DNA of 9,753 bases. Origin: Candidatus Krumholzibacteriia bacterium. GTDB taxonomy: Bacteria; Krumholzibacteriota; Krumholzibacteria; WVZY01; JAKEHA01. The notes below the pieces were generated by a model. That model ran no database searches. It had not been told where the DNA came from and worked only from the letters and a program-made list of their open reading frames with translations. The translations under genes were made by a program, and so were the position numbers. Of the stretch, positions 1 through 7,259 are shown piece by piece. Location: the NCBI GenBank assembly GCA_029863355.1, contig JAOTVO010000084.1, forward strand, positions 1 to 9,753, in the 5' to 3' direction. Position 1 is the first letter of the stretch. Each line of letters starts with the position of its first letter.

Positions 1-1215
1 CAGCCGGTCCTCGATGCGCTCGTAGCCGCGGTCGATGTGGTACACGCGGAGCACCTCCGAGCGCCCCGCGGCCACCATGGCGGCCAGGATGAGCGCCGAG
101 CTGGCGCGGATGTCGGTGGCCATAACGGGCGCGCCCTCCAGCGCGGGCACACCGCGGATGACGGCAATGTTGCCGTCGATGCGGATCTCAGCGCCGAAGC
201 GGCGCAGCTCGGGTACGTGCGTGAACCGGTCGGGGTATATGGTGTCCTTCACCGTGCTCACGCCGTCGGCCAGGCTCAGCGCGGCCATGATCTGGGCCTG
301 CATGTCGGTGGGGAACCCGGGGTACTCGCGCGTGACGACGTCCACGGCGCGCAGGCGCTCGGGACCGCGCACGCGGACCGATTCCGGCCCCGACTCGACC
401 GTGGCGCCGCACGCCTCGAGCGTGGCCAGCACGGCGCCCATGTGCTCGGGGTCGCACGCCGTCACCGTGACGTCGCCGCGCGAGATGGCCGCCGCGGCGG
501 CGAAGGTGCCGGCTTCGATACGATCGGGAATCACGCGGTGGCGCAGGGGCTCTACCGACGCCACTCCGTGTATCTCGAGGGTGGAGGTTCCCTCGCCCTC
601 GCAGCGTACGCCCGACGCGCGCAACGCATGCACGAGGTCGGTGATCTCCGGTTCCATCGCCGCGTTGCGAATGACCGTTACGCCGTCGGCCAGCGCGGCT
701 GCCATCACCGTCTGCGCCGTGGCGCCCACGCTCGAGATCGGGAAGACGATCTCCGCGCCGCGCAGGCGCTCGCAGGTGGCGTCGATGTAGCCGTGATCCA
801 GCGTCACGCGCGCGCCCAGCTTCTCCATCGCCATGAGGTGCAGGTCGACGGGGCGCGGTCCCCACGCGCAGCCTCCGGGCAGGCTCACGCGCGCGCGCCC
901 GTGGAAGGCGAGGAGCGGTGCGAGTACGTAGACCGAAGCGCGCATGGTGCGCACCAGGTCGTAGGGCGCTTCTACGCCCGTGGCCCGCGACGTGTCGATG
1001 GTCAGCACGCCGTCCTCGAGCGTCGTCTCGGCGCCGAGGATGCCCAGCATCCTGGTCATCGTGGACACGTCGCGCAGCGCGGGCACGTTTTCGATGACCG
1101 AACGCCCGCGCGCGAGCAGGGCGGCGGCCATCAGGGGCAGCACGGCGTTCTTGGCGCCGTGGACGCGAACGGTTCCCTCCAGGCGGGTGGGACCGTCGAT
1201 GACGAACTTGTCCAC
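1..1215 (-). CDS. murA: UDP-N-acetylglucosamine 1-carboxyvinyltransferase MurA (3' end cut by window)
   Basis: MurA transfers enolpyruvate from PEP to UDP-GlcNAc, the first committed cytoplasmic step of peptidoglycan synthesis, and is the fosfomycin target. My translation from the GTG at 1215 gives 405 residues beginning VDKFVIDGP. Family residues are all present: K22-N23 in [10 protein letters not shown]92 in VRTMRAS, the PEP-binding/fosfomycin-reactive Cys at C116 in [15 protein letters not shown], the catalytic Asp at D304 in [11 protein letters not shown], and R396 in [13 protein letters not shown]. coli MurA has 419 residues, so about 15 C-terminal residues lie beyond position 1. The GTG start is chosen because it aligns with the usual MDKF start and follows an AGGAAG motif (1223–1228) with a 7-base spacer. 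That motif overlaps the end of prmC, and only 4 bases separate the prmC stop from this start, so the two are probably translationally coupled. C116 predicts fosfomycin sensitivity of the enzyme, unlike Cys-to-Asp variants. Confidence 0.97.
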   Translation of the reverse strand, partial: MDKFVIDGPTRLEGTVRVHGAKNAVLPLMAAALLARGRSVIENVPALRDVSTMTRMLGILGAETTLEDGVLTIDTSRATGVEAPYDLVRTMRASVYVLAPLLAFHGRARVSLPGGCAWGPRPVDLHLMAMEKLGARVTLDHGYIDATCERLRGAEIVFPISSVGATAQTVMAAALADGVTVIRNAAMEPEITDLVHALRASGVRCEGEGTSTLEIHGVASVEPLRHRVIPDRIEAGTFAAAAAISRGDVTVTACDPEHMGAVLATLEACGATVESGPESVRVRGPERLRAVDVVTREYPGFPTDMQAQIMAALSLADGVSTVKDTIYPDRFTHVPELRRFGAEIRIDGNIAVIRGVPALEGAPVMATDIRASSALILAAMVAAGRSEVLRVYHIDRGYERIEDRL

Positions 1216-1219
1216 AGCC

Positions 1220-2134
1220 TCACTTCCTTTCCGGCGCGGGCGCCGGGCTCGCGGCGCGCACCACACGGTCGCGGCCGGCCAGGTCCCTCGCGCAAGCAAT
1301 CTTCTCGAAACCCTGCGCGGCCAGCAGCGCCGTGACCGCTTCGCGTTGCGTCGAGCCGATCTCGAAGCAGACCACTCCGCCCGGCTGCATACGGGCGCGC
1401 AGCAGCGGCACGAGGCCGCGGTATGCGTCGAGGCCGTCGGAGCCGCCGTCGAGCGCCGGGTGCGGATCGTAGTCGCGCACCTCGGGGGGCAGGAGCGGGA
1501 TCTCGGCGGTGGCGATGTAGGGTGGGTTGCAGACGATCGCCGTGAAGCGCGCCGGCCAGCCGCTCGGCGTCGCGCTACCAGCGAGCAGCGTCTCGGCCTC
1601 GCCGCGCAGCGTGCGGACGCGCCCGGCCACCCCGTTGCGGTCCGCGTTGCGCTCGGTGAGCGCCACCGCCTCCGCGCTCTCGTCCACGGCGAAGACCTGC
1701 AAGTTGGGAATGGAGTAGGCCAGAGAGACGGCGATCACGCCGGTGCCGCAGCCCAGGTCGAGCACCGTCAGCGGCTCGTGCAGGGGCGCGGCTCGCAGGA
1801 GCGCCAGCGTCTCCTCGACCAGCGTCTCGGTCTCCGGCCGGGGCACGAACACCCCGGGGCGTACTTCGTAGGGCAGCGACATGAACTCGGTGCCGGCGAG
1901 GATGTGCTGCAGGGGCTCGCGCCGGGCGCGCCGCTCGACGCCGCGCAGGTACGTCTCCAGTTGCGCCCCCGCCACGGGCTCACCCGAGCGCACGTGGAGT
2001 TCGAGCGGCCGGCAGGAGAGGGCGTGGCAAAGCATCCACTCGACGTTGCGCCACGCGTTGGGGACGCCGCGCTCCACGAGGCGGGCCTCACCCTGCTTGA
2101 GCAGCTCGCGGATGCTTGCCGATGGCGAGTTCAT
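1220..2134 (-). CDS. prmC: Peptide chain release factor N5-glutamine methyltransferase PrmC/HemK
   Basis: PrmC uses S-adenosylmethionine to methylate the glutamine of the GGQ motif of RF1 and RF2, which is needed for efficient peptide release. The 304-residue product has the expected layout: an N-terminal helical release-factor-binding domain (about 1–85), the HemK linker signature REPLQHILAGTEF (72–84) and PRPETE (99–104), then a Rossmann methyltransferase domain with SAM motif I DLGCGTG (126–132), acidic residue D151 after strand 2, and the catalytic NPPY (203–206). The length is slightly above the usual 275–290 because of a Pro/Ala-rich tail (SPAPAPERK). The ATG at 2134 lies 26 bases after the prfA stop and has no Shine-Dalgarno sequence in front of it. 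No better start is visible, and the first residues align with the family. It sits directly downstream of the gene for its substrate RF1, a common arrangement. Its stop is TGA. Confidence 0.96.
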   Translation of the reverse strand: MNSPSASIRELLKQGEARLVERGVPNAWRNVEWMLCHALSCRPLELHVRSGEPVAGAQLETYLRGVERRARREPLQHILAGTEFMSLPYEVRPGVFVPRPETETLVEETLALLRAAPLHEPLTVLDLGCGTGVIAVSLAYSIPNLQVFAVDESAEAVALTERNADRNGVAGRVRTLRGEAETLLAGSATPSGWPARFTAIVCNPPYIATAEIPLLPPEVRDYDPHPALDGGSDGLDAYRGLVPLLRARMQPGGVVCFEIGSTQREAVTALLAAQGFEKIACARDLAGRDRVVRAASPAPAPERK

Positions 2135-2160
2135 GGAGCAACGACGGTTTACAGCCGATT

Positions 2161-3231
2161 CTACTTCATCTTCGCCAGCGTGTCGGCACGGGCGAGCGCG
2201 TCGATGATCTCGTCCAGCTCCCCATCGACGATCTCGTCCAGCCGGTGGAGCGTGAGGCCGATGCGATGGTCGGTCACGCGCTGCTGCGGGAAGTTGTACG
2301 TGCGTATCTTCGCGCTTCGGTCGCCCGTGCCCACCTGGCTGCGCCGCTCGGCCGAGATCTTGGCATCCTGCTCGCGCTGCGCGCGGTCCAGCAACCGCGC
2401 CTGCAGCACCTTCATCGCCTTGGCCCGGTTCTTGTGCTGGCTCTTCTCGTCCTGACAGCTCACGACGATCCCGGTGGGGATGTGCGTGATGCGTACGGCG
2501 CTGTCCGTGGTATTGACGCTCTGTCCGCCCGGTCCGCTCGACCGGAACACATCCACGCGCAGTTCGTTGGGATCGATTTCGACTTCCACGTCCTCCGCTT
2601 CGGGCAGCACCGCCACCGTCGCCGCCGAGGTGTGGATGCGCCCGCTCGCCTCGGTAGCGGGCACGCGCTGGACACGGTGGACGCCGCTCTCGTACTTGAG
2701 GCGCCCGTATGCGCCCGCTCCCGCCACGAGGAAGATCACCTCCTTGAAGCCGCCGATCCCCGTCTCGTTCTTGCTGAGCAGCTCCATCTTCCAGCTCTTG
2801 GCCTCGATGTAGCGCGAGTACATGCGCAGGAGATCTCCGGCAAAGAGAGCGGACTCCTCGCCGCCGGTTCCGGCGCGGATCTCGACGATCGTGTTGCGCG
2901 CGTCGTTCGGGTCTCGAGGCACCATCAATACCCGGAACCGCTCCTCCAGCTCCTCCTCCCGCGCCTCGAGATCCTCCATCTCCGCGCGCGCCAGCTCCAC
3001 GAGCTCGTCGTCCTCGCCGGCGGCGATCACCTGCCGGTTGTCCGCTATCGTCGCCAGCACGCCGCGCAGCTCGCTCGCGACGGACGCGATCTCTTCCATG
3101 TCCGAGCGCTCCTTGGCCACGCGCCGGAAGCGAGCCTGGTCGCGGATCACCTTCTCATCGCTGAGCTCGGCGGTGAGCTGTTCGAACTTCGCGATGATTC
3201 GATTGAGCTGTTGGTTGGGCGTCTGTTCCAA
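2161..3231 (-). CDS. prfA: Peptide chain release factor 1 (RF1)
   Basis: RF1 recognises UAA and UAG in the ribosomal A site and triggers peptidyl-tRNA hydrolysis. The 356-residue product matches the family length (about 360). It has the N-terminal helical domain 1 (about 1–105), the stop-codon-recognition motif PAT at 191–193 in [13 protein letters not shown], which identifies RF1 rather than RF2 (SPF), and the catalytic GGQ at 235–237 in [17 protein letters not shown]1 signatures [12 protein letters not shown] and [14 protein letters not shown] follow. Q237 is the predicted methylation target of the PrmC encoded next. The start is a TTG at 3231, 11 bases after the DUF1385 stop and without a Shine-Dalgarno sequence. 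The frame is closed by a TAG at 3247–3249, no ATG or GTG lies between, and the alignment with IVAKLEAL of E. coli RF1 leaves only about ten residues before it, so TTG is the only sensible choice. The gene itself ends in TAG, an RF1-only codon, with an in-frame TAA three codons later. Confidence 0.97.
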   Translation of the reverse strand: MEQTPNQQLNRIIAKFEQLTAELSDEKVIRDQARFRRVAKERSDMEEIASVASELRGVLATIADNRQVIAAGEDDELVELARAEMEDLEAREEELEERFRVLMVPRDPNDARNTIVEIRAGTGGEESALFAGDLLRMYSRYIEAKSWKMELLSKNETGIGGFKEVIFLVAGAGAYGRLKYESGVHRVQRVPATEASGRIHTSAATVAVLPEAEDVEVEIDPNELRVDVFRSSGPGGQSVNTTDSAVRITHIPTGIVVSCQDEKSQHKNRAKAMKVLQARLLDRAQREQDAKISAERRSQVGTGDRSAKIRTYNFPQQRVTDHRIGLTLHRLDEIVDGELDEIIDALARADTLAKMK

Positions 3232-3242
3232 GGGCGTAGTCG

Positions 3243-4151
3243 CTAGCTAGAGGGGACTTCCAGCGCTACCGACTCGTAGTCGAGGCACGCGTCCAGCGCC
3301 GCGATGGCCACCTCGATCATATCATCGGAGGGTTCGCGCGTCGTCACCTTTTGCAGCGTGAGCCCGGGCCAGACGGCGGGCCTGAGGAGGCGGATGAAGC
3401 GCTCCCGGGCGGAAAGCTTGATGAACTCGAAGGAGATGCCCCCGATGAGGGGGATCATGGAGAAGCGCAGCAGGCGGTCGCCCCACGTCTCGGGCTTGCC
3501 GAGGAGCGCGAAGACGAAGATGCTCACCAGCATGACGACGAGCAGGAAGCTCGTCCCGCAGCGGGGGTGCAGGGTCGTGTAGCCGCGGGCGTTTTCCACC
3601 GTCAGGTCTTCTCCGTTCTCAAAGGCGTAGATCGTTTTGTGCTCGGCGCCGTGGTACTGGAAGATTCGCCGCATGTCCTTCCACTGGGCGATGGCGATGA
3701 TGTATCCCAGGAAGATGGCCAGCCGGAACACGCCGTCGATGAGGTTGAACCAGACGCCGCTCTCCACGGGGAGCAGCTCGGTCAGCCACAGCGGCAGCAG
3801 GAAGAACAGCAGGAAAGCCGCGCCGAAGGCGAAGAAGACCGAGCCCAGGATGGAGAGCGAGGCGAAGAACTTGCTGCGAGGCCTCGCCTCCCGGTCCTCC
3901 TCCATAGCCTGCGAGGCCGAGTAGGAGAGCGACTGGATACCGATCCACATCGTCTCCACCAGCCCGATGGCCCCGCGCACGATGGGCAAGCCGAGGATCT
4001 TGAAGCGGCGGGTGACGGCGACGTAGCGGTTCTTCTGGATGACGATGCGCCCCTGGGGAGTGCGGACCGCCGTCGCGTAGTACGTTGGCGAGCGCATCAT
4101 CACTCCCTCGATGACCGCCTGCCCCCCGACGCTCACTCGTCTCTGGGCCAT
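3243..4151 (-). CDS. DUF1385 / YqhQ-family membrane protein, function unknown
   Basis: The 302-residue product belongs to the DUF1385 family (B. subtilis YqhQ type), recognised by the N-terminal signature [15 protein letters not shown] (8–22), YHGAEHKTI (166–174) and HPRCGTSF (195–202). Conserved His, Glu and Cys in the last two motifs explain why the family has been suspected of metal dependence, but no reaction is established. About four hydrophobic segments are visible, roughly 96–124, 134–156, 201–218 and 228–246, so it is a cytoplasmic-membrane protein with its conserved polar motifs between segments. Residues 83–94 form a charged patch before the first segment. The ATG at 4151 fits the family start but has no Shine-Dalgarno sequence; the gene starts 34 bases after rpmE and ends (TAG) 11 bases before prfA, so co-expression with the translation genes is likely. 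The role is unknown; gene context alone suggests a link to ribosome or translation-termination physiology. Confidence 0.93.
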   Translation of the reverse strand: MAQRRVSVGGQAVIEGVMMRSPTYYATAVRTPQGRIVIQKNRYVAVTRRFKILGLPIVRGAIGLVETMWIGIQSLSYSASQAMEEDREARPRSKFFASLSILGSVFFAFGAAFLLFFLLPLWLTELLPVESGVWFNLIDGVFRLAIFLGYIIAIAQWKDMRRIFQYHGAEHKTIYAFENGEDLTVENARGYTTLHPRCGTSFLLVVMLVSIFVFALLGKPETWGDRLLRFSMIPLIGGISFEFIKLSARERFIRLLRPAVWPGLTLQKVTTREPSDDMIEVAIAALDACLDYESVALEVPSS

Positions 4152-4185
4152 GGTCTAAGGACGGGGAGGGGTTCCGGAGCCGTGG

Positions 4186-4443
4186 CTACTCGGCGCCGGC
4201 ATCCTTGTAGTTGTACTTCTCGCGGAATTTCTCGACGCGCCCGGTCGAATCGACGAACTTGCGCTTGCCCGTGTAGAACGGGTGCGACGCCGACGAGATC
4301 TCCATGCGGACCACGTAGTGCTTGACCCCGTCGATCTCGCGCGTCTCGTTGCTCGTCATCGTGGAGCGGGTGACGAACTCCGCCCCCACGCTCGGGTCCA
4401 CGAACACCACCGGATGGTACTTGGGATGTATGTCGTCCTTCAT
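4186..4443 (-). CDS. rpmE: 50S ribosomal protein L31, type B (zinc-free)
   Basis: L31 is a small protein of the large subunit that helps form an intersubunit bridge with the 30S head. The 85-residue product reads MKDDIHPKYHPVVFVD at the N terminus and contains SNET, EISSASHPFYTGK and RVEKFREKYNYK, all typical of type B L31. It has no cysteine, so it lacks the CxxC zinc-binding residues of type A proteins. The ATG at 4443 is chosen over an in-frame GTG at 4464 because it is preceded by AGGAG (4452–4456) with an 8-base spacer and matches the family start. Type B copies are often called rpmE2 or ykgM when a zinc-type paralogue exists elsewhere; here it occupies the standard rho-linked rpmE position, so it may be the only L31. 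The stop is TAG. A separate promoter lies just upstream, inside the rho–rpmE gap. Confidence 0.96.
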   Translation of the reverse strand: MKDDIHPKYHPVVFVDPSVGAEFVTRSTMTSNETREIDGVKHYVVRMEISSASHPFYTGKRKFVDSTGRVEKFREKYNYKDAGAE

Positions 4444-4459
4444 CGGTTCCACTCCTGCT

Positions 4460-4476
4460 CGCACCTTCGAGGTGCG
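4460..4476 (-). promoter_or_regulatory. Hairpin in the rpmE leader next to the ribosome binding site
   Basis: The transcript-strand sequence CGCACCT-CGA-AGGTGCG forms a perfect 7-bp stem with a 3-base loop (or 6 bp with a 5-base loop). It starts a few bases after the predicted transcription start and ends only 3 bases before the AGGAG of rpmE. No U-tract follows, so it is not a terminator. It could affect access to the ribosome binding site or serve as a binding site for L31; autogenous control of rpmE by L31 has been described in E. coli. The stem is seen in the sequence; its function is inference. Confidence 0.55.
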
Positions 4477-4485
4477 TGAACGCTC

Positions 4486-4514
4486 AGTATACAGCGAAAA
4501 GCGCTTCCGCGCAA
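4486..4514 (-). promoter_or_regulatory. Sigma70-type promoter for rpmE and downstream genes
   Basis: On the minus strand there is a -35 element TTGCGC (4509–4514), a 17-base spacer and a -10 element TATACT (4486–4491, five of six matches to TATAAT). Transcription would start near 4479, leaving about 36 bases of leader before the rpmE ATG. The promoter lies wholly in the 87-base gap after rho. It would let the rpmE–DUF1385–prfA–prmC–murA block be transcribed independently of rho. The -35 matches only three of six positions, so activity is not certain, but the -10 and spacing are good. Confidence 0.6.
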
Positions 4515-4530
4515 GCGGCCATTGCCGCCC

Positions 4531-5778
4531 CTAGGTGTTCATGCTCTTGAGGAAGAGCGGGTTGGTCTTGGCCTTGCCCAGCTTGTCCAGCAGGAACTCC
4601 ATGGCGTCCATCAGCGACTTCTCGTTGAGGAACTTGCGCAGAATCCAGATCTTGGCGAGGTCCTTGTTGTCGATGAGCAGCTCTTCCTTACGCGTGCCCG
4701 AGCGGAAGATGTCGATGGCCGGGTAGATACGCTTGTCGGAGAGCTTGCGGTCGAGCACGAGCTCCTGGTTGCCCGTACCCTTGAACTCCTCGAAGATCAC
4801 CTCGTCCATGCGGCTACCCGTCTCGATGAGCGCGGTCGCCACGATGGTGAGCGAGCCGTGGCCCTCGATGTTGCGCGCGGCGCCGAAGAAACGCTTGGGG
4901 CGCTGCAGCGCGTTGGAGTCGACGCCGCCGGAGAGGATCTTGCCCGAGTGCGGCACCACCGAGTTGTGGGCGCGCGCCAGGCGCGTGATCGAGTCGAGCA
5001 GAATCACGACGTCCCTGCCGTGCTCGACCAGGCGCTTCGCCTTCTCTATCACCATGTCGGCCACCTGCACGTGGCGCTCGGCCGGCTCGTCGAACGTGGA
5101 GCTTATGACCTCACCCTTGACGGAGCGCTCCATGTCGGTCACTTCCTCCGGGCGCTCGTCTATGAGGAGCACGATCAGGTACACCTCGCTGTGGTTGGCC
5201 GTGATCGCGTTGGCGATCTTCTGCAGGAGGACCGTCTTGCCGGTGCGCGGCGGCGATACGATGAGGCTGCGCTGGCCCTTGCCGATTGGCGCGAGCATAT
5301 TGATCACGCGCGTGGAGAGGTCGCTGGGATCGTACTCGAGGTCGAGCATCTCCTCGGGGTAGAGCGGCGTGAGGTTGTCGAAGAAAGGCTTGGTTTTGGC
5401 GACATCCGGGTGCTCGTGATTCACGGCCTCGACGCGCAGCAGCGCGAAGTAGCGTTCCGAGTCCTTGGGCGAACGGATCTGGCCGGAGATGGTGTCGCCT
5501 GTGCGCAAGTCGAACTTCTTGATCTGCGACGGCGACACGTAGATGTCGTCGGGGCCGGGCAAATAGTTGTAGTCCGGCGAGCGCAGGAAGCCGTAGCCCT
5601 CAGGCAGCACCTGTAGCACGCCTTCGGCGAAGATGAGGCCGTTCTGCTGGGTCTGCGTCTCGAGGATCTTGAAGATGAGCTCCTGCTTGCGCAGGCTGCT
5701 CGTGCCTTCGATCTCGAGCCGGTTGGCGACATCAAGCAGCTCGGCGATGTTCTTGGACTTGAGTTCCGCTATGTCCAT
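4531..5778 (-). CDS. rho: Transcription termination factor Rho
   Basis: Rho is a hexameric RNA-dependent ATPase/translocase that binds C-rich rut sites on nascent RNA and dissociates RNA polymerase. The 415-residue product is close to E. coli Rho (419). Visible in order: N-terminal helical Rho_N domain (about 1–42), the CSD-like RNA-binding domain with RNP1-like GYGFLR (61–66), Walker A PPRTGKT (176–182), catalytic LIDERPEEV (205–213), Walker B VVILLD (257–262), Q-loop segment [22 protein letters not shown] region (282–303), R-loop region [12 protein letters not shown] (333–344) and [10 protein letters not shown] (359–368). There is no long acidic or Arg-rich N-terminal insertion as in actinobacterial Rho. 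The ATG at 5778 is chosen over an in-frame GTG at 5826 because AGGAGAG (5785–5791) lies 6 bases in front of it. It ends in TAG; the following 29 codons up to the rpmE ATG are in frame and contain no stop. Confidence 0.98.
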   Translation of the reverse strand: MDIAELKSKNIAELLDVANRLEIEGTSSLRKQELIFKILETQTQQNGLIFAEGVLQVLPEGYGFLRSPDYNYLPGPDDIYVSPSQIKKFDLRTGDTISGQIRSPKDSERYFALLRVEAVNHEHPDVAKTKPFFDNLTPLYPEEMLDLEYDPSDLSTRVINMLAPIGKGQRSLIVSPPRTGKTVLLQKIANAITANHSEVYLIVLLIDERPEEVTDMERSVKGEVISSTFDEPAERHVQVADMVIEKAKRLVEHGRDVVILLDSITRLARAHNSVVPHSGKILSGGVDSNALQRPKRFFGAARNIEGHGSLTIVATALIETGSRMDEVIFEEFKGTGNQELVLDRKLSDKRIYPAIDIFRSGTRKEELLIDNKDLAKIWILRKFLNEKSLMDAMEFLLDKLGKAKTNPLFLKSMNT

Positions 5779-5879
5779 GCGAATCTCTCCTGAGTGGTTG
5801 TTCTCGGCGGGAACGGTCTCCCGCACGGCCTGGCCGCCCGCCGCCTGCAGGGCCGGCCGATCCGATCGTTTACGCTCGT

Positions 5880-5908
5880 GGCGCTGCCGGCTACGGCCGG
5901 CGCGCGCC
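5880..5908 (-). promoter_or_regulatory. Stable hairpin in the rho leader
   Basis: The transcript strand has an inner stem of GCCGGC paired with GCCGGC around a CGTA loop and an outer stem GGCGC with GCGCC, separated by a small 2x1 internal loop: 11 GC-rich pairs. The following bases (CACGAGCG) contain no U-tract, so it is not a classical intrinsic terminator. It lies about 100 bases before the rho start, and could shape Rho loading or mRNA stability in an autoregulated leader. GC-rich DNA gives such stems by chance fairly often, so function is uncertain. Confidence 0.4.
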
Positions 5909-5987
5909 TGGCGGTCTATTGGTGGCTTCGCTTTCAGAGGGTATCAGCTTGGGAGTAATCGACTTGGCCCGTTGTGGCCCGTGGGGT

Positions 5988-6008
5988 GCGACGGCCCTCG
6001 GGCCTCGC
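5988..6008 (-). promoter_or_regulatory. Hairpin between the TPR gene and rho
   Basis: On the transcript strand GCGA-GGCCC pairs with GGGCC-g-TCGC around a 2-base GA turn (or a 4-base loop if the last pair opens), giving nine pairs with a single bulged G. What follows is C-rich (CACCCCACGGGCC), not U-rich. It could be a weak or Rho-assisted 3' end for the TPR lipoprotein mRNA, a barrier to exonucleases, or chance structure. It marks the upstream border of the C-rich stretch described for the rho leader. Confidence 0.35.
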
Positions 6009-6111
6009 CGTAGTCCCAACTCATGCAATTCGTGTTCCAACCCGCTGCCGGGGCGAGCGGCTCTGCCGGGCGGCGCAAGCCTCCGCAGGCCGGGGCGCGG
6101 GCGTACCGGCT

Positions 6112-7209
6112 CTACTGCCGGAGCTGCTCGAAGCGCCTGAAGGCCTCCTTGCCCTTGGTCTTGTCCCCGATCTCATTGTAGCAACGCGCCAGGAGCTGCC
6201 AACCCTTGGGATCGGCCGGGCTCTCGTTGACGTACTTCTCGAGCCAGTCCACGGAGGACGCGTAGTTGCCCTGCGCCACGTACGCAACCGCGATGTTGAA
6301 GACTGTCTGCGACTCCTGTGCCTCGTCCTCCGCCACTGCCAGCGCCTTCTCATAGTAGGCGATGGCCTCGGACACGACGGCGTCGTCGACCGAGCCGTCG
6401 TCCCTCTTGCGCAGATTGTAGAGCGCGACGCCGATGTTGTAGTACGTGGTGTAGTCCTCCGCGCCGATCTTCTCGCGCGCCTCGGCCCCCATCTTGAGGA
6501 AGACGGCGGCGGCTCCCCACTGCTGACTCGACAGCAGGTCGTTGCCGATGTCCTGGATGACGTCGTAGCTCGTGGGATCTTCCTCGATGAGCCGCCGGAA
6601 ACGGTCTTCCGCCTCGTCGGCCCGGTCCAGGGCCACGAGCTGCCGGCCGGCGACTTGCAGCGCCTTCGTGTAGTTGGCATCGCTGGGGTTGGAGAGCTCG
6701 AGCACGCGATCCATCGCCGCGATGCACTTCTCGTGGTACGCCGGGTCGTCCTCCGCGAGGCGCGCATAGGCGACGCCCAGGTTGTAGTACGCCACCGCCT
6801 GCGTGGGGTCGGATTCGGCGGCCAACCCGAACTCCACGGCCGCAGCCTGGTAGTCATTGCGCGTGAAGGCCGTCTGGCCGAGCTTGTAGTGTTTGGCGAA
6901 GTTGTGCGCTATGTTGTTATCCGCGTCGCGCTGCTTCGTGGGATCCAGCTCCACGGATTTCGAGAAGTTCTCGTAGGCGAGGGCAACGCTGTCGAGCTGG
7001 CTGTAGGCGACGCCGAGCTGGAAATAGGCCTCCGCGTCGGCGGGGTTCTGGGCAAGCGCCTGTTTGCACAGGTCGATTGCCATCTCGTAGTTGCCTTCCT
7101 GGTTGCGCAGCTTCGCGCTCGTCGTCGCCACCGACTGGCACCCAAGGGTCAAAGCGACCACGAGAAGCACCGCGCTGCCGGACATCGCCAACAGGTTTCT
7201 GGATTTCAT
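6112..7209 (-). CDS. TPR-repeat lipoprotein, function unknown
   Basis: The 365-residue product begins MKSRN, followed by a hydrophobic core (about 6–23) and a lipobox-like LTLGC with C24, so it should be exported, lipidated and tethered to a membrane. The remainder is a solenoid of about eight to nine tetratricopeptide repeats, for example AYFQLGVAYSQLDSVALAYENFSKSVELDP-type units at 27–57, 58–91, 104–136, 137–175, 179–212, 214–248, 253–295, 300–333 and 334–365, with the usual small residues at positions 8 and 20 and Pro at repeat ends. TPR proteins act as scaffolds; no catalytic domain is visible and I cannot name a partner. The ATG at 7209 is preferred because GGAGGG (7218–7223) lies 8 bases upstream and because longer in-frame starts (7278, 7305) would bury the signal peptide behind an Arg-rich stretch. 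It has its own promoter and a leader of about 205 bases, and ends in TAG. Confidence 0.88.
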   Translation of the reverse strand: MKSRNLLAMSGSAVLLVVALTLGCQSVATTSAKLRNQEGNYEMAIDLCKQALAQNPADAEAYFQLGVAYSQLDSVALAYENFSKSVELDPTKQRDADNNIAHNFAKHYKLGQTAFTRNDYQAAAVEFGLAAESDPTQAVAYYNLGVAYARLAEDDPAYHEKCIAAMDRVLELSNPSDANYTKALQVAGRQLVALDRADEAEDRFRRLIEEDPTSYDVIQDIGNDLLSSQQWGAAAVFLKMGAEAREKIGAEDYTTYYNIGVALYNLRKRDDGSVDDAVVSEAIAYYEKALAVAEDEAQESQTVFNIAVAYVAQGNYASSVDWLEKYVNESPADPKGWQLLARCYNEIGDKTKGKEAFRRFEQLRQ

Positions 7210-7236
7210 TCGTACGACCCTCCGGCTCTGGGGCAG

Positions 7237-7259
7237 GACCGCGCGGCACACGCGAGGTC
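7237..7259 (-). promoter_or_regulatory. Hairpin just upstream of the TPR gene ribosome binding site
   Basis: The transcript strand has GACC-t-CGCG paired with CGCG-c-GGTC around a 5-base TGTGC loop: eight pairs with one T/C mismatch. It ends 13 bases before the GGAGGG motif at 7218–7223. No U-tract follows. It may be part of the leader structure that begins further upstream; its role is inferred only. Confidence 0.35.

Larger units (their letters stand above)
5779..6111 (-). other. Long intergenic leader region upstream of rho (no gene seen)
   Basis: These 333 bases hold no ORF that resembles a protein on either strand. I see no convincing sigma70 promoter and no stem followed by a U-tract, so it is unclear whether rho is transcribed from its own promoter or by read-through from the TPR gene. 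Two stable hairpins (5988–6008 and 5880–5908) flank an 80-base transcript-strand stretch (5911–5990) with 31 C and 17 G, a composition bias of the kind Rho prefers for loading. A frame in phase with rho runs back from 5778 to a TGA at about 5942–5944 but has no ATG and is not taken as part of rho. Confidence 0.6.

Noticed and set aside
4492..4530. Possible intrinsic terminator between rho and rpmE (GCGGC/GCCGC stem and a later TTTT).
   Set aside because: The stem is only 5 bp, the T-run is over 15 bases away and belongs to a different weak palindrome, and the segment is better explained as the rpmE promoter.
5779..5943. Possible N-terminal extension of Rho, since the frame upstream of the ATG is open for about 55 codons and contains a GTG at 5826.
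   Set aside because: A strong AGGAGAG sits 6 bases before the ATG at 5778, the residue sequence from that ATG matches the normal Rho start, and the GTG has no ribosome binding site.
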